Shown: one piece after another, positions 9,802 to 18,685 of the stretch | How the letters are laid out: each line of letters begins with the position of its first letter | Position numbering within the stretch: the stretch's first letter is position 1 | Source: Acanthamoeba sp. SK_2022b | Taxonomy: Eukaryota > Discosea > Longamoebia > Acanthamoebidae | Reading direction: 5' to 3' | Assembly: GCA_027943245.1 (NCBI GenBank) | Contig: JANDJZ010000027.1 | Span: 124,001-188,000 of the forward strand | DNA length: 64,000 nt | Program-made: the position numbers and the translations under genes | The notes under the pieces: generated by a model | What the model saw: only the letters and a program-made list of their open reading frames with translations | Databases searched by the model: none | What the model was told of the DNA's origin: nothing

Positions 9802-11071
9802 TTACCTGCGGTATCTGCTGGTGGAGGCCCGTGGCGGGTAGCTGGGGGTGAGAACAAAAAGTGAGAGGGGGGGACTGAGCGCACAAACCTTTCTTTGTCG
9901 TAGTCCCTGTCGCGGCGGCTATCGCGGCTGCGGTCCCTGTCCCGGTCACGGTCACGGTCCCTGTCTCGGTCGCCATCGCTGCTTCTGTACCGATCGCTTC
10001 TATCACGGTCTCCGCGGTCGCCACGATGATCGCTGCGGTCGCTGTAGCCATCCCTCTCGCCTCTGTCACGCTCGCTACGCTCGCGGTACCTGTCCCTTTC
10101 GCTCCTCTCGCGGTCACCGCGGTCGCTGTAGCTCTCCCTCCTTTCCATGTACTCGGACGGACGGCGTGACTCGGAGGGAGCATAGTCGCTTCCTCCCGAC
10201 TCGTGCCTGCGCAGTGCGCCAAGGTCAGCGCTCCACGGCCAGGGGTGGTGAGAACGTTACGTCGTAGAGGCGTCGTTAGTACCTGGGCTCAGAGGGCTTG
10301 GTGCCTGGAGCACGAGGAGCACGGGAGCTCCCAAGGCCGCCACCAAAGCGCCTGGGCCTCCAGCCCTTGACCGTACGCCCCCTCTCGACGTCCACCAACA
10401 CTCTGCGGCCATCGACCTTCTTGCCATCGGCTAGCTTGTAGGCAGCTGAAGAAGGCCAACCGATCAACACCACTTTTACGTAGATGGAAGAGTGGCAGGG
10501 GGGGGGGTACTTCGCATGTCCTTCTCTTTCTCGAATTCGATGAAGGCGTAGCCCCTGGATTTGCCCTCCTTGTCTTTGACCAGCGTGACCTTTTTAACGG
10601 GGCCATACTCTTCGAACTCCCTCTTGAGGCGGCGCTCGGTCGTGTCAAAGGCCACCCTAGCCACGAACAAAGTCTTGTAGGCGTCTCCAGTCGCTTCTGC
10701 ATTCTCCTGAGGATCCCCTGTGTGAGAGCAATCGATAATCGTGAGCGTAAGAGGGAATTACAATTAACCACAACTTTACACTAATTGGAATGGCAATTGC
10801 AGAGCGTACAAGTGGCGAGCTGTTCGGCAATGCGCTGCTGATTGGTAGCGTCCTTCTCCTCACGCTTCCTCTTCTTCCTACTTTCCTTGGTGTCGGGCTT
10901 GGGCGGCTGGGGGGGTGGCGTATCGGCAGGATCTTCAAACGCTGAAAGACAAGATGACACACCTTGGTATGTCGGCAGCTTCCTCTTTTTCAGATCCGGA
11001 GGCGGTAGGTAGGGGATGGGTGGCCTCGCCTGAAAGAGGGCCAGAAGATTGGGGGGAAGGAATTGCGTCAT
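9802..11071 (-). CDS. SNRNP70: U1 small nuclear ribonucleoprotein 70 kDa (U1-70K)
   Basis: From ATG 11071 the protein opens [20 protein letters not shown], the conserved U1-70K N-terminus, then a Lys/Arg-rich helix. It is joined by introns to [20 protein letters not shown] and an [22 protein letters not shown] (RNP2) and [17 protein letters not shown] (RNP1). [20 protein letters not shown] and [14 protein letters not shown] follow, an almost invariant U1-70K block. The C-terminus is an Arg-Asp/Arg-Ser-rich tail ending ASTSRYRR. The TAA stop overlaps what looks like a GTAAGT donor, so a longer isoform is conceivable. It binds U1 snRNA stem-loop I and helps define 5' splice sites. The intron after EKDMR begins GTACCCCCCCCCC. 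Confidence 0.95.
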
Positions 11072-11213
11072 CTTGTCGCTGTGGCTCCAATCTCGCTGTG
11101 AAGATGCCAGCCAAAGAGGAGAAACCTTCTGACGCGCTTTAAATTCCGTCGGGGGGTAAATGGAAAAGAAATGTCTCCAAAACTAAAAATAAATTATCAG
11201 TCATATCTTTCAG

Positions 11214-12272
11214 ATGCAAGACAGCCGGGAGTACAATCGAGCCAAGCGATTGCTTGAAGAGAACGTTGACCTCTTGATGGCACCGCTGCAGCTGGAGGTG
11301 GCCAAGGAAGGAGACGTTCCTGCGGACACCTTGCGGCGTGCCCTCTCCAAAGGTGAACTCCTGAACCCGCACCAACGAGAGAGTTGGCGTGTCTGACTCT
11401 CGGGGCGAGCAGTAAACCGTATGCTCGCGCAGAAAGGGCGGGAGGCGTTTGATGACAAGGAACAGGAATCCGTTCTTTTGGCCATCGCTCGCCAGAGAGC
11501 GCAGCATGATCAGGTCCAACGGCAGCTCAAGCGCAGACGAGAAGAGTAAGCCACCGCATCTTGTGTGCTTTGCTGCAGTCGCAATGAGGTCAGCGCTTAC
11601 CACTTAACACTGACCACAATCGCTTTTCACTGACGCTTGCCCAGGTTCAAACTAGAGGACTTTCCACCAGTATGGCCACGAGAAGATGACGTAACGCCTT
11701 CTCTACGACAACAGTACACTCCTCGCCCCACTCTTTACGCAGACCAAAGGCCAACTTGGCTTATGCTGTGATCGGGTCAGGTACTCAAAGCAGCGCAAGA
11801 GGGTAGCGGTCTATGTTCAGGAGATCAATGAAGTGCGCGAGCGGATAGAGCAGTACAAGGTAAACGCGTGGTTATCAGAATGAGCGTAGCTGGCTCCAGA
11901 ACGCGTCTATGCTGTTCTGACAGCTGATCCCCAATTGCAGAACGTTTTGAGCGTGGCCAGTCGAGCACATCTAGACCAACTCGAGGAAGCGACCGAAGCT
12001 TCCCTTGCAGCGGAGCTCAATGCGACCAAGCAACTGTGTACGTTTTACTTGTTGAGGCGCCATCGCTCTGATGCACCTTCAACTAACGGGGGTATACAGT
12101 GGAGGCAATACAGGACAAGCTGACCAAGACCCTCTCAATCGAGCAGCGTCTCAATTATACCCAGCATGTGCAACCTACTACTACGCCAAGCAACAGCAGC
12201 GCGGACGACGGCGCAGTGGACAAGGTGAACATCGCCCTTCTGAACTTTCTTTCTCCCACCAACCATTCGTAA
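11214..12272 (+). CDS. Unidentified coiled-coil protein
   Basis: About seven exons join into a mostly helical protein: MQDSREYNRAKRLLEENVDL at the start, then NRMLAQKGREAFDDKEQESV, ARQRAQHDQVQRQLKRRREE, FKLEDFPPVWPREDD, QEINEVRERIEQYK, HLDQLEEATEASLAAELNA and LEAIQDKLTKTLSIEQRLNY. The last exon reads VNIALLNFLSPTNHS and stops at 12272. Roughly 250 aa, with heptad-like Leu/Ile spacing and no catalytic motif. I do not recognise the family. The size and short helical blocks recall subunits of nuclear complexes (mediator, THO or chromatin complexes), but that is a guess. The start ATG follows an AG acceptor-like pyrimidine run, so an upstream non-coding exon is possible. Convergent with the WH2 gene. 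Confidence 0.6.
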
Positions 12273-12528
12273 ATGCGACAACTCTTCCCCACTGCGCATC
12301 TGAGCTGCGCTGCGCACTAGACGCCGCTCTGCGTCCCGACTACAAGGGGGTACTGTTGCAATTCACATCACCCTCCCCCCCCAACAGTGTGTGCACTCGT
12401 GAGAGGAATGTTGTGTGGAAAAAATTGGTTGCTTTAAATAGGAGGAAGAGGGGAGTAGGAGACGGAGGGGTAGGGTCTGCTCTAGACCCGAGACGTGTAT
12501 AGCCATCGTGGATGTCGTTGGCGAGCGC

Positions 12529-13620
12529 TTAGATGTGCTTGAGCTCGGTGCCCTGGCGGACCTCGTCGAGGAAGCCCTGGCGGTCCCAGGTCTTGAGCTG
12601 AAGGTTCTTGTCAAAGGCCGGAGTGGACTTGTCCTCGGTGTCGACGTGCTTCAGATCGGCTCCCTCCTTGATCTCGCTGAGGAGCTTGTTCTTGTCAAGC
12701 TTGGAGAGCTGGATGGGCTTCTCGGCATGGATGACTGGCTTGGACTTGTCCTCGGTCTCGACGTGCTTGAGGTCGGCGCCGCCCTTGATCTCCTTGAGCA
12801 GGGCGTTGAAGTCGCCGCCGTTGCCGCTGCTGCCGAATAGGTCAAGGCGGGGAGCCGACCTGTCGCGAATCTCGGAGCGGGCCACCTCGTGAAGGGTGCG
12901 GAGGGCGCCCTCCTTGTTGAGGTCCTCGAAGAGACGCTTGCGTGGCGACTCCTTGAAGTGGAAGTCCTTCTTATCGATGGGGAGGCTGCGCATGAGACCC
13001 TTCTCCTGGGGGCTGTCGATGTGCTTGAGGCTGTGCTTGGAGCGGATCTCGCCCAGAAGCGGCTTGATGTCCCAGGTCTTGAGGTGCCAATTAGCCTTAA
13101 GGTTGCCGCCGGCGAAGTCGCTCAGCGTGCGCTCGTGGGTCTCGACGTGGTGGAGGCGCGAGCGCATGCGCTCGAAGCCGCCGACGCGGCCGACCTCGCC
13201 CACGAGCTCTTGGCGGCCGATCTGGTAGCGGGCGTTCATCTCGGACTCGCGGTTGTCGTAGTAGCCGCCGGTGGCGCGGTACTGGGCGAGTTCGGCCTCG
13301 CCGCGCAGCTTCTGCTTGTGGCCCTCCTTCTCCATGCTCTTGTCCCCCATGAGGTGGCCCACGGTCTCCTTGACGCCGCCCATGAGCTGGTCCTTGTAGC
13401 CGGCGACGATAGCGGCCTCATCGGAGATGGTCTCCTTGACGCCCTCGACGGTCTCGGCGCTGAAGAGGTGGCCCATGCTCTCCTTGACGCTCTCCACCGT
13501 GCCCTTCATGGTCTCGATGTTCTCCTGGCCGATCAAGTTGCTTACGCTCTCCTTGACGCCCTCCATCGTGCCCTTGACGCCCTCCATGGCCTCATTGACG
13601 TAGTCGTTCATCGAAGACAT
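12529..13620 (-). CDS. CsbD-like domain protein with multiple WH2/beta-thymosin (actobindin-type) repeats
   Basis: An intronless 363-codon frame. Residues 1-112 are Gly/Val/Glu/Lys amphipathic repeats (VKGTMEGVKESVSNLIG, VKESMGHLF), then YKDQLMGGVKETVGHLMGD and EKEGHKQKLRGEAE, matching the CsbD stress-protein pattern (K-x-x-G-K-x-K-E-x-x-G). Residues 137-363 hold about six WH2/beta-thymosin-type actin-binding units, the clearest being LLKEIKGGADLKHVETEDKS, LLSEIKEGADLKHVDTEDKS and FLDEVRQGTELKHI. The LKHVET-DKS form is the same as in Acanthamoeba actobindin, which binds G-actin. Expected to sequester or organise actin monomers. Codon use is extremely GC3-biased and the gene has no introns, suggesting high expression. 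Confidence 0.88.
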   Translation of the reverse strand: MSSMNDYVNEAMEGVKGTMEGVKESVSNLIGQENIETMKGTVESVKESMGHLFSAETVEGVKETISDEAAIVAGYKDQLMGGVKETVGHLMGDKSMEKEGHKQKLRGEAELAQYRATGGYYDNRESEMNARYQIGRQELVGEVGRVGGFERMRSRLHHVETHERTLSDFAGGNLKANWHLKTWDIKPLLGEIRSKHSLKHIDSPQEKGLMRSLPIDKKDFHFKESPRKRLFEDLNKEGALRTLHEVARSEIRDRSAPRLDLFGSSGNGGDFNALLKEIKGGADLKHVETEDKSKPVIHAEKPIQLSKLDKNKLLSEIKEGADLKHVDTEDKSTPAFDKNLQLKTWDRQGFLDEVRQGTELKHI

Positions 13621-14013
13621 GTTTTCTGTGTTGTAGTTATTACGGTTGTGGTTGTAGCTGTGCTGTTGCTTTGTTGAATGAAGAAATGGTGGAGCTGTAG
13701 GGATTCTATTTATGAGCGGACGAGGGAGGTACGGGAGCGGAGCAGGAGCGCAAGGTCGTGGATGATCCCTGGCAGAAGAGCTCCTCTTTTTCTTCGCTTT
13801 TCGCTCGCTTTCTGCCTGGTGCGCTCGGGGTGCTTCTATTGGCTAATCTTCAAAAAACCTTTGATATGCGTGGTATGCAACCTGAAGCGGCGGAATTCCA
13901 CCTTGAAGGCCGCCCACGCCGCGAAGAAGGGGTAGGAACGAGGGGAAGGGAGTTCATTTCGAGGCTTCTTCGAAGAAGTGAATGGAGATCTTGGGGCTGC
14001 AGAAGGTGGTGGG
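13621..14013. other. Promoter region of the CsbD-WH2 gene
   Basis: It lies between the WH2 gene start and the stop of a small membrane-protein gene, both on the minus strand. It contains a TATA-like element (listed separately). No gene is seen. Confidence 0.5.
13704..13715 (-). promoter_or_regulatory. TATA-like box of the CsbD-WH2 gene
   Basis: The sense (minus) strand reads CTCATAAATAGA, centred about 90 bp upstream of the ATG at 13620. Position and sequence fit a TATA box. Confidence 0.5.
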
Positions 14014-14475
14014 CTAAGGCGAGGCCGGTGTGGATGATGATAACTCAGCTGAGCTCGTCTCCGTGGTGGAAGCGCCACCAGCGCCCTCGAGCGCGTCAGC
14101 GGCTGCCCTGAGTGGTCGTTCGTGCTCCAGCCGCCAGGCTTCCACCAGCTGCTCCTTTGCCTGTTGCAGCAGCCGCGTTGAGGTTTGCTCGGCGAGCAGA
14201 CAGATGTGATAATGACACGAGGGAATGAAGAGTGCTACCTTTCTCCGGCGCGCACGGTCGTCACTGCCAGCAACGATGCTGATGAAGAGGATAAATATGA
14301 CCACCATGCCGATAGGGTGCATAACCACACCCGAGATGCGGTACCCCAGGTCCCGAAGCAGCACGTGCAACGGCACACTAGGCGCTACTTCGAAAGGCTT
14401 GGGTCGATAGTGCAAGGGTAGCTGCGAACGGGAAGCACGTGGTTGGGCAGAGGGGCGGTTCGGTCCACTACTCAT
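14014..14475 (-). CDS. Small single-pass membrane protein, unknown
   Basis: From ATG 14475 the frame reads MSSGPNRPSAQPRASRSQLP, then VPLHVLLRDLGYRISGVVM and a hydrophobic segment GMVVIFILFISIVAG, followed by a basic DDRARRRK stop-transfer-like cluster. An intron probably begins GTAGCACTC right after RRRK and ends at GCCGAG or nearby. The tail is LLQQAKEQLVEAWRLEHER and ends SSAELSSSTPASP at 14014. About 120-150 aa. One transmembrane helix with N-terminal flank, no recognised family. The frame is open upstream of the chosen ATG to 14829, so the start is uncertain. Confidence 0.55.
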   Translation of the reverse strand: MSSGPNRPSAQPRASRSQLPLHYRPKPFEVAPSVPLHVLLRDLGYRISGVVMHPIGMVVIFILFISIVAGSDDRARRRKVALFIPSCHYHICLLAEQTSTRLLQQAKEQLVEAWRLEHERPLRAAADALEGAGGASTTETSSAELSSSTPASP

Positions 14476-14797
14476 CGAAGCGAAGGATCGCGTGGCTAGA
14501 ACAAGGGGGGAATACGCATCAGAACAAAGGATTCGCCCGTGCCGGGGGACAGAAGATGTCGAGATTGCGAGAGATTTTGGTCTGCTTTGCGTGGGCATAG
14601 CAGCGCTCGGTACTGCGGTGCGTGCGGTCGTGCTGCCACCTCTCGTGCACGGCCCGCGCAGCCACAGCCCAGCCTGAGCTCTCTTCATTCTGCGGCTGGC
14701 CACGTTGGATTTTTTGGCGCTTTTCCTCCTCCGTTTGCGCACCATACCCTGCCCAAGCCACTGCAGCGCGGGCCCGCGAGGAAGAAGTTTCTCTGTA
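14476..14797. other. Intergenic between two minus-strand membrane-protein genes
   Basis: It holds the 3' flank of the type I membrane protein and the promoter of the small membrane protein. An open minus frame crosses it but has no family features. No clear TATA. Confidence 0.4.
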
Positions 14798-16559
14798 TTA
14801 CAGGCCGGCATCGTTGTCGGCCGCATCAAAGCTCACCACTCCTCCCCCTTGCGTCCTCTTCTTGGCCCGCCACCATCCCGCCAACACGGCACCTGCGATG
14901 ACGACGATGACCACCGCCACCGCCACGGGAACCACGACTGCAACAGCGACGATCAGCGCCGTGTTGTCGTCACCTGAGCTCGTGCCGTCACGGCCACCCA
15001 CGAGCACACCGAGGCCCAGGCTCGGATCATAGAACAGCGACTGAGCGAAGGGTGGGAATTCTAGCACCAGGTAGTAGCCGCCGTCTCCTCCCTGTCCAGA
15101 GATGGAGTGGTTGATGGGAAGGAAGGTGCCGTCCACCAGCGCCACGTCAAACACCTGGACTTCAACGACGACCACGCCTGACGGTTGATTCGCTGAGGAG
15201 CCCAGCCGGAGGAAATAGGTGGTCATGTTGGCTTGCGGGTGAGCCTTGGCCTCGGTGACGGTCGCGAGTCCGCCCTGCGCGGGCGGCAGTTGGGAGCTGC
15301 CGGCCGGGATGAGGTCAGACAGCAGATATCGCAGGCTCATGCCCGACGCCCCCTCGGTTGAATTGGGCGAGGTGATGATGTTGAGCGACCACTTGATGGA
15401 GCTGCGGTCGATGGTAAAGACCAGGCCGGAGAAGTTGCCTGTGGCCGACTGCTGGTAGAAGCCAAACTCCTGCTCCACGCTTGTGTAGTTGTTGAGGTCG
15501 CCCTTGTAGGTGTATCCGCTGCTGGCAGCCGCGTTGGAGGAACCGTTTCTGGCGACCCACGAGATGCCTGCAATCGCGAGGGGAGCAGCGAGGTGAGGCC
15601 ATATAGAGTTCAAAACCAGCCACCCGGCCGAGTGGGAGTCTCGACCTGATAGAGTAGTGTTGGCGACCTGCACATTGCTCAGCTCCAGGCGCACCGCCAC
15701 AGCTCCTGCCGAAGCCACCGGAAAAGGAGAAAAGCGCTTAAGAGGAACGAACAACTGGCCTTTGGGAGGGGGGAAGCCTTGTAGCGGCAATTCGTGGTGG
15801 GTGGGTACCGGAGGCAGAGGAGGGCGCCGAGAAGTTGACGAGTGGCGCCTCTGTGCCGAAGTCTGCACGAACGTTGGAGATTGGCACTACCAAGGGGGCT
15901 GAGGATGGCGCTGCAGGTGAGGGCGAAAGGGAGGGCGAGGGCGAGAGGAAAGACGAGGGCGAGGGCGACTCCGATGGGTCATCGCAACTGAAAGCAATAG
16001 CAGTCTGAAAGCCCAGCGAAGGATTAATGCTTATCCAGTTCGCGTAGACACTAGTGTCATTGAAGCAGTCGATGCCCCAGGAGTAGTCCGTGCCTCCGAG
16101 GAAGGTGTACGACGCCGTGGCAGGGCTGAACTCGAAGCAGAAGGCGAGCAGATAGGTGCGACTGGCATTGAGAGCTACTGGGCTGGCGAAGGCGGCCAAT
16201 ACCTCCGTGTAGCCGGAAGACGATGTGGGCAGGAGGTCGGAGATGTCCTTGGTGGCCACTGAAATGACCCCCTCGGCTCGATACTCAAACACCTGGGCCG
16301 AGGCTGGCGGAGGTGGTAGGGCGGTGTTGGGGTTGAGTCGGTAGGAATAGCTGGCCACCTTGGTTGCCCCGCCCACGGCGTTGGCGTAGCATAGTCGGTC
16401 GGGGAGGGCGGGCGGTTTGTAGTAAGTGATGACGTTTGTAGTAGGTTGGTAGGAATAATTACTGATGCCTGTGCCGCCAGAGCAGGACAGCAAAAGATAC
16501 GGCACTACAGTGGGCAAGCTCCCCAAGACGAGAAGAGTGGTCAAGTGGCACAGGTTCAT
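14798..16559 (-). CDS. Type I membrane glycoprotein, unknown ectodomain
   Basis: Two exons. The N-terminus MNLCHLTTLLVLGSLPTVVP is a signal peptide. The ectodomain is in two parts joined by a Ser-Pro linker (PSPSSFLSPSPSLSPSPAA). Both parts are rich in Asn-x-Ser/Thr sites and beta-type sequence (YRAEGVISVATKDISDL; FGFYQQSATGNFSGLVFTI). Near the C-terminus ALIVAVAVVVPVAVAVVIVV forms a transmembrane helix, followed by a short basic tail (WWRAKKRTQGG) ending at 14798. About 570 aa. The intron (near 15710-15810) begins GTACCC and ends CTTCGGCAG. Likely a cell-surface or endosomal glycoprotein, possibly adhesive or receptor-like, but no named domain is recognised. Confidence 0.75.
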
Positions 16560-16642
16560 TTTGTGTCTTGTTTAGTGTGGCGGCCGACAATGGAGAAAGA
16601 GAGTTATTGGCGGCCTTATTGGCGGCCGAAAAGTGCGGAGTT

Positions 16643-18278
16643 TCAGTGGTTGGGGCAACCTTTGTGGTCGGCCGCACAGCAGGGGCGTTGCTGCTTTTTT
16701 GCCTCCCTGTATGTCCGGCTCATGCACCAGAAGATCAGGTTGTACCTGTTGCACGCGCGCGCGCGCATTAACATCATCTAGGGGCACGTGATCTCTCCGC
16801 CATGGTCATGAATAGTCGGGTACCTGTCTCCGCTGGTGATGGATTGGGCTCCGTGTCGGTGCTTGCCCTGGTGAAGGAGAGCCTTGCCGGGCGTGTGGTT
16901 GTACTCCCAATTCTCGTCGTGTGTCGATGGGTCATTGAGCAGTCCGCGGAAATAGAGCGAGCCTCCTGTGATGCGGCGCGATCAGTCGAGGGAGCAATGT
17001 ACGTTGGTCACCAACGCCAATTGGAGTGGAAAGCGTTACCCTCGAATTCTTTGCCCAGGCACACGTTCAACGTCACCTCCGAATCGTCGAAATGGAAGTC
17101 CAGCTTCTTGTCCTCCTTCAGCTTGTACTGCACCTGTGGTGGTAGCGACAAAAGGAGTCAGAGGGAGAGATTGGGGGGGGGGGCGCAAAAGAACGGATAA
17201 CAAGGCATCGGCAACCGCACTCCTACGTACAATGAAGCCGTGGTGGTAATCGAGCGACGCTCCGCCCACTTGAGGATAGAGAATGGAAGAGAACGGGATT
17301 ATGTACTTGGTGCGCAGCTCGTCGAGCATGGGCGTGAACCCGATTTCATCGAGGACGAGTCCGTAGTTGTTCATTGAGTTGGGCCGCATCACTGGAAGCC
17401 CCGAGCTCTCGAAGCTCTCTACCTCTTCAATCAGCTCCCTGTAGTGTGGCACGAGGCCGCGATGAGATGGGCCCGTGGTGTCACCACGCTGCTGGCACCC
17501 CACAGCGGAACAGTTGAGGGAACCTACCTGCAGAACTTCATGGTGAACACCTCGAGCGAGTAGATTCCGGTGTCGGTTTCCTTGTGCAGGAAGGACAGCA
17601 GCGCTTCCTTCGAGCCATCCTTTACTGCCTTGACGATCTCCGGTACCAGGTGGTCCTGCATTCGTTCGCGTTAGCACGTTGTTGGAAGAAGAACCCTTGT
17701 CCGTCAGCTGCTCGCCCCTCCAAGACACAACATTACACCAAGTGAGCCCCTCCCCCGGGGGGGGGGTGTTGTACCTCTGAAAAGGTATAGAGGTGAGGGT
17801 GGCGGGGCGTGTAAAGCTCGCTAATGAGCGCCAAGCGCGCTTGCTTCATGGCCAACAGTCGCTGCATCATGTCATCCTGCGTATACAACGGCTCCTGCGC
17901 TCAGGTACCCAGGTAGGACGCACACATTGGGGGGGGGGGGGATGAGTGGAGTGAGACCTACGCCGGCTGCGCACTGGACTGCAGAAGGGGACATACGGCA
18001 GGCTGGCCATCTGGACCCTCCTCGTCGAGTGCCTGGAGCTGCTGTTCGTCCGCAATGAGATACTTAGTGTCGGTGCGCAACTGTGGGTAAGTGCCGCTCG
18101 CATCGGGCTCCACCTCTTCCGAATCCGCAGCATCAAGCACGATAACTCCTCCCACCGCCTGGAACAAGCGTTCCAGCCGTTGCTTTGTGACAAAGCGCCT
18201 CGCTAGCCGCAGCCCCCCGAATATGCCGTGCAGACTCTCGAAGCTAATCAGCTCGTTGTCCTTCGTGGCGGCTTCCAT
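16643..18278 (-). CDS. OGFOD2: OGFOD2-type Fe(II)/2-oxoglutarate dioxygenase
   Basis: Seven or so exons from ATG 18278 (MEAATKDNELISFESLHGI) to the stop at 16643. The core matches OGFOD2: RPNSMNNYGLVLDEIGFTPM, then YPQVGGASLDYHHGFIVQYK. The HxD ligands are in LDFHFDDSEVTLNVCLGKEF, then GSLYFRGLLNDPSTHDEN. The distal His and 2OG Arg are in LHQGKHRHGAQSITSGDR, joined over an intron to YNLIFWCMSRTYREA. All ligands are present, so it should be active as a prolyl-hydroxylase-like dioxygenase; the substrate is unknown. One intron carries a long G/C run (17931-17941). The Cys-rich ending QQRPCCAADHKGCPNH is like other members. Confidence 0.88.
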
Positions 18279-18685
18279 CTTTCTTTTCCAAGCTAAGCTT
18301 AAGCTGTGCCAAGCTATTTATCCCGCTGTCTCGATTTTTAGAGGAAATATTGACCGAAACCGCACCGATATCTGAAGCATGACATTGCTTTCGTTCTTGG
18401 CATTCTGATCCCCTGTCACCGGTGATTGGACAAAGCAATAAAAAAACGATATTACCAGACACGCGAACACTAAGACCACGACAGGACGCGACGAACGTTG
18501 GCCGCAAGGCGTTCTTCATTCCGCCTCGCGCCACCCCTTTGAATTCGCGTGCGAGCCAACAACACACGTCGTCGCCAAGGAGTCGCGCGACCTCTCGGCC
18601 ACAGACCCGGCCAGCCTGCTTGTTCTCAATTGATTTTTTTTAGACGCGACGAGTTCTCTCGTCCTCTTCACCGTTTGCCTGAAAA
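18279..18685. other. Divergent promoter between the OGFOD2-like and RhoGAP genes
   Basis: Head-to-head gene starts. A TATA-like GATAAATAGC (sense minus) lies at about 18312-18321, near 35-40 bp upstream of the OGFOD2-like ATG. No further gene is seen. Confidence 0.5.
18312..18321 (-). promoter_or_regulatory. TATA-like box of the OGFOD2-type gene
   Basis: The minus strand reads GATAAATAGC about 35 bp before the ATG, the same AAATAG core as at the CsbD-WH2 promoter. If used as TATA, the 5' UTR would be very short. Confidence 0.4.

Noticed and set aside
12889..13677. 262-codon plus-strand open frame rich in Leu/Ala/Val/His
   Set aside because: Antisense to the CsbD-WH2 gene; arises because the strongly GC3-biased minus frame leaves no stops opposite. 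No family motif.
16741..16770. Alternating CG (CGCGCGCG) as a Z-DNA regulatory element
   Set aside because: Only about ten bases, inside an OGFOD2-like intron; too short to support a claim.
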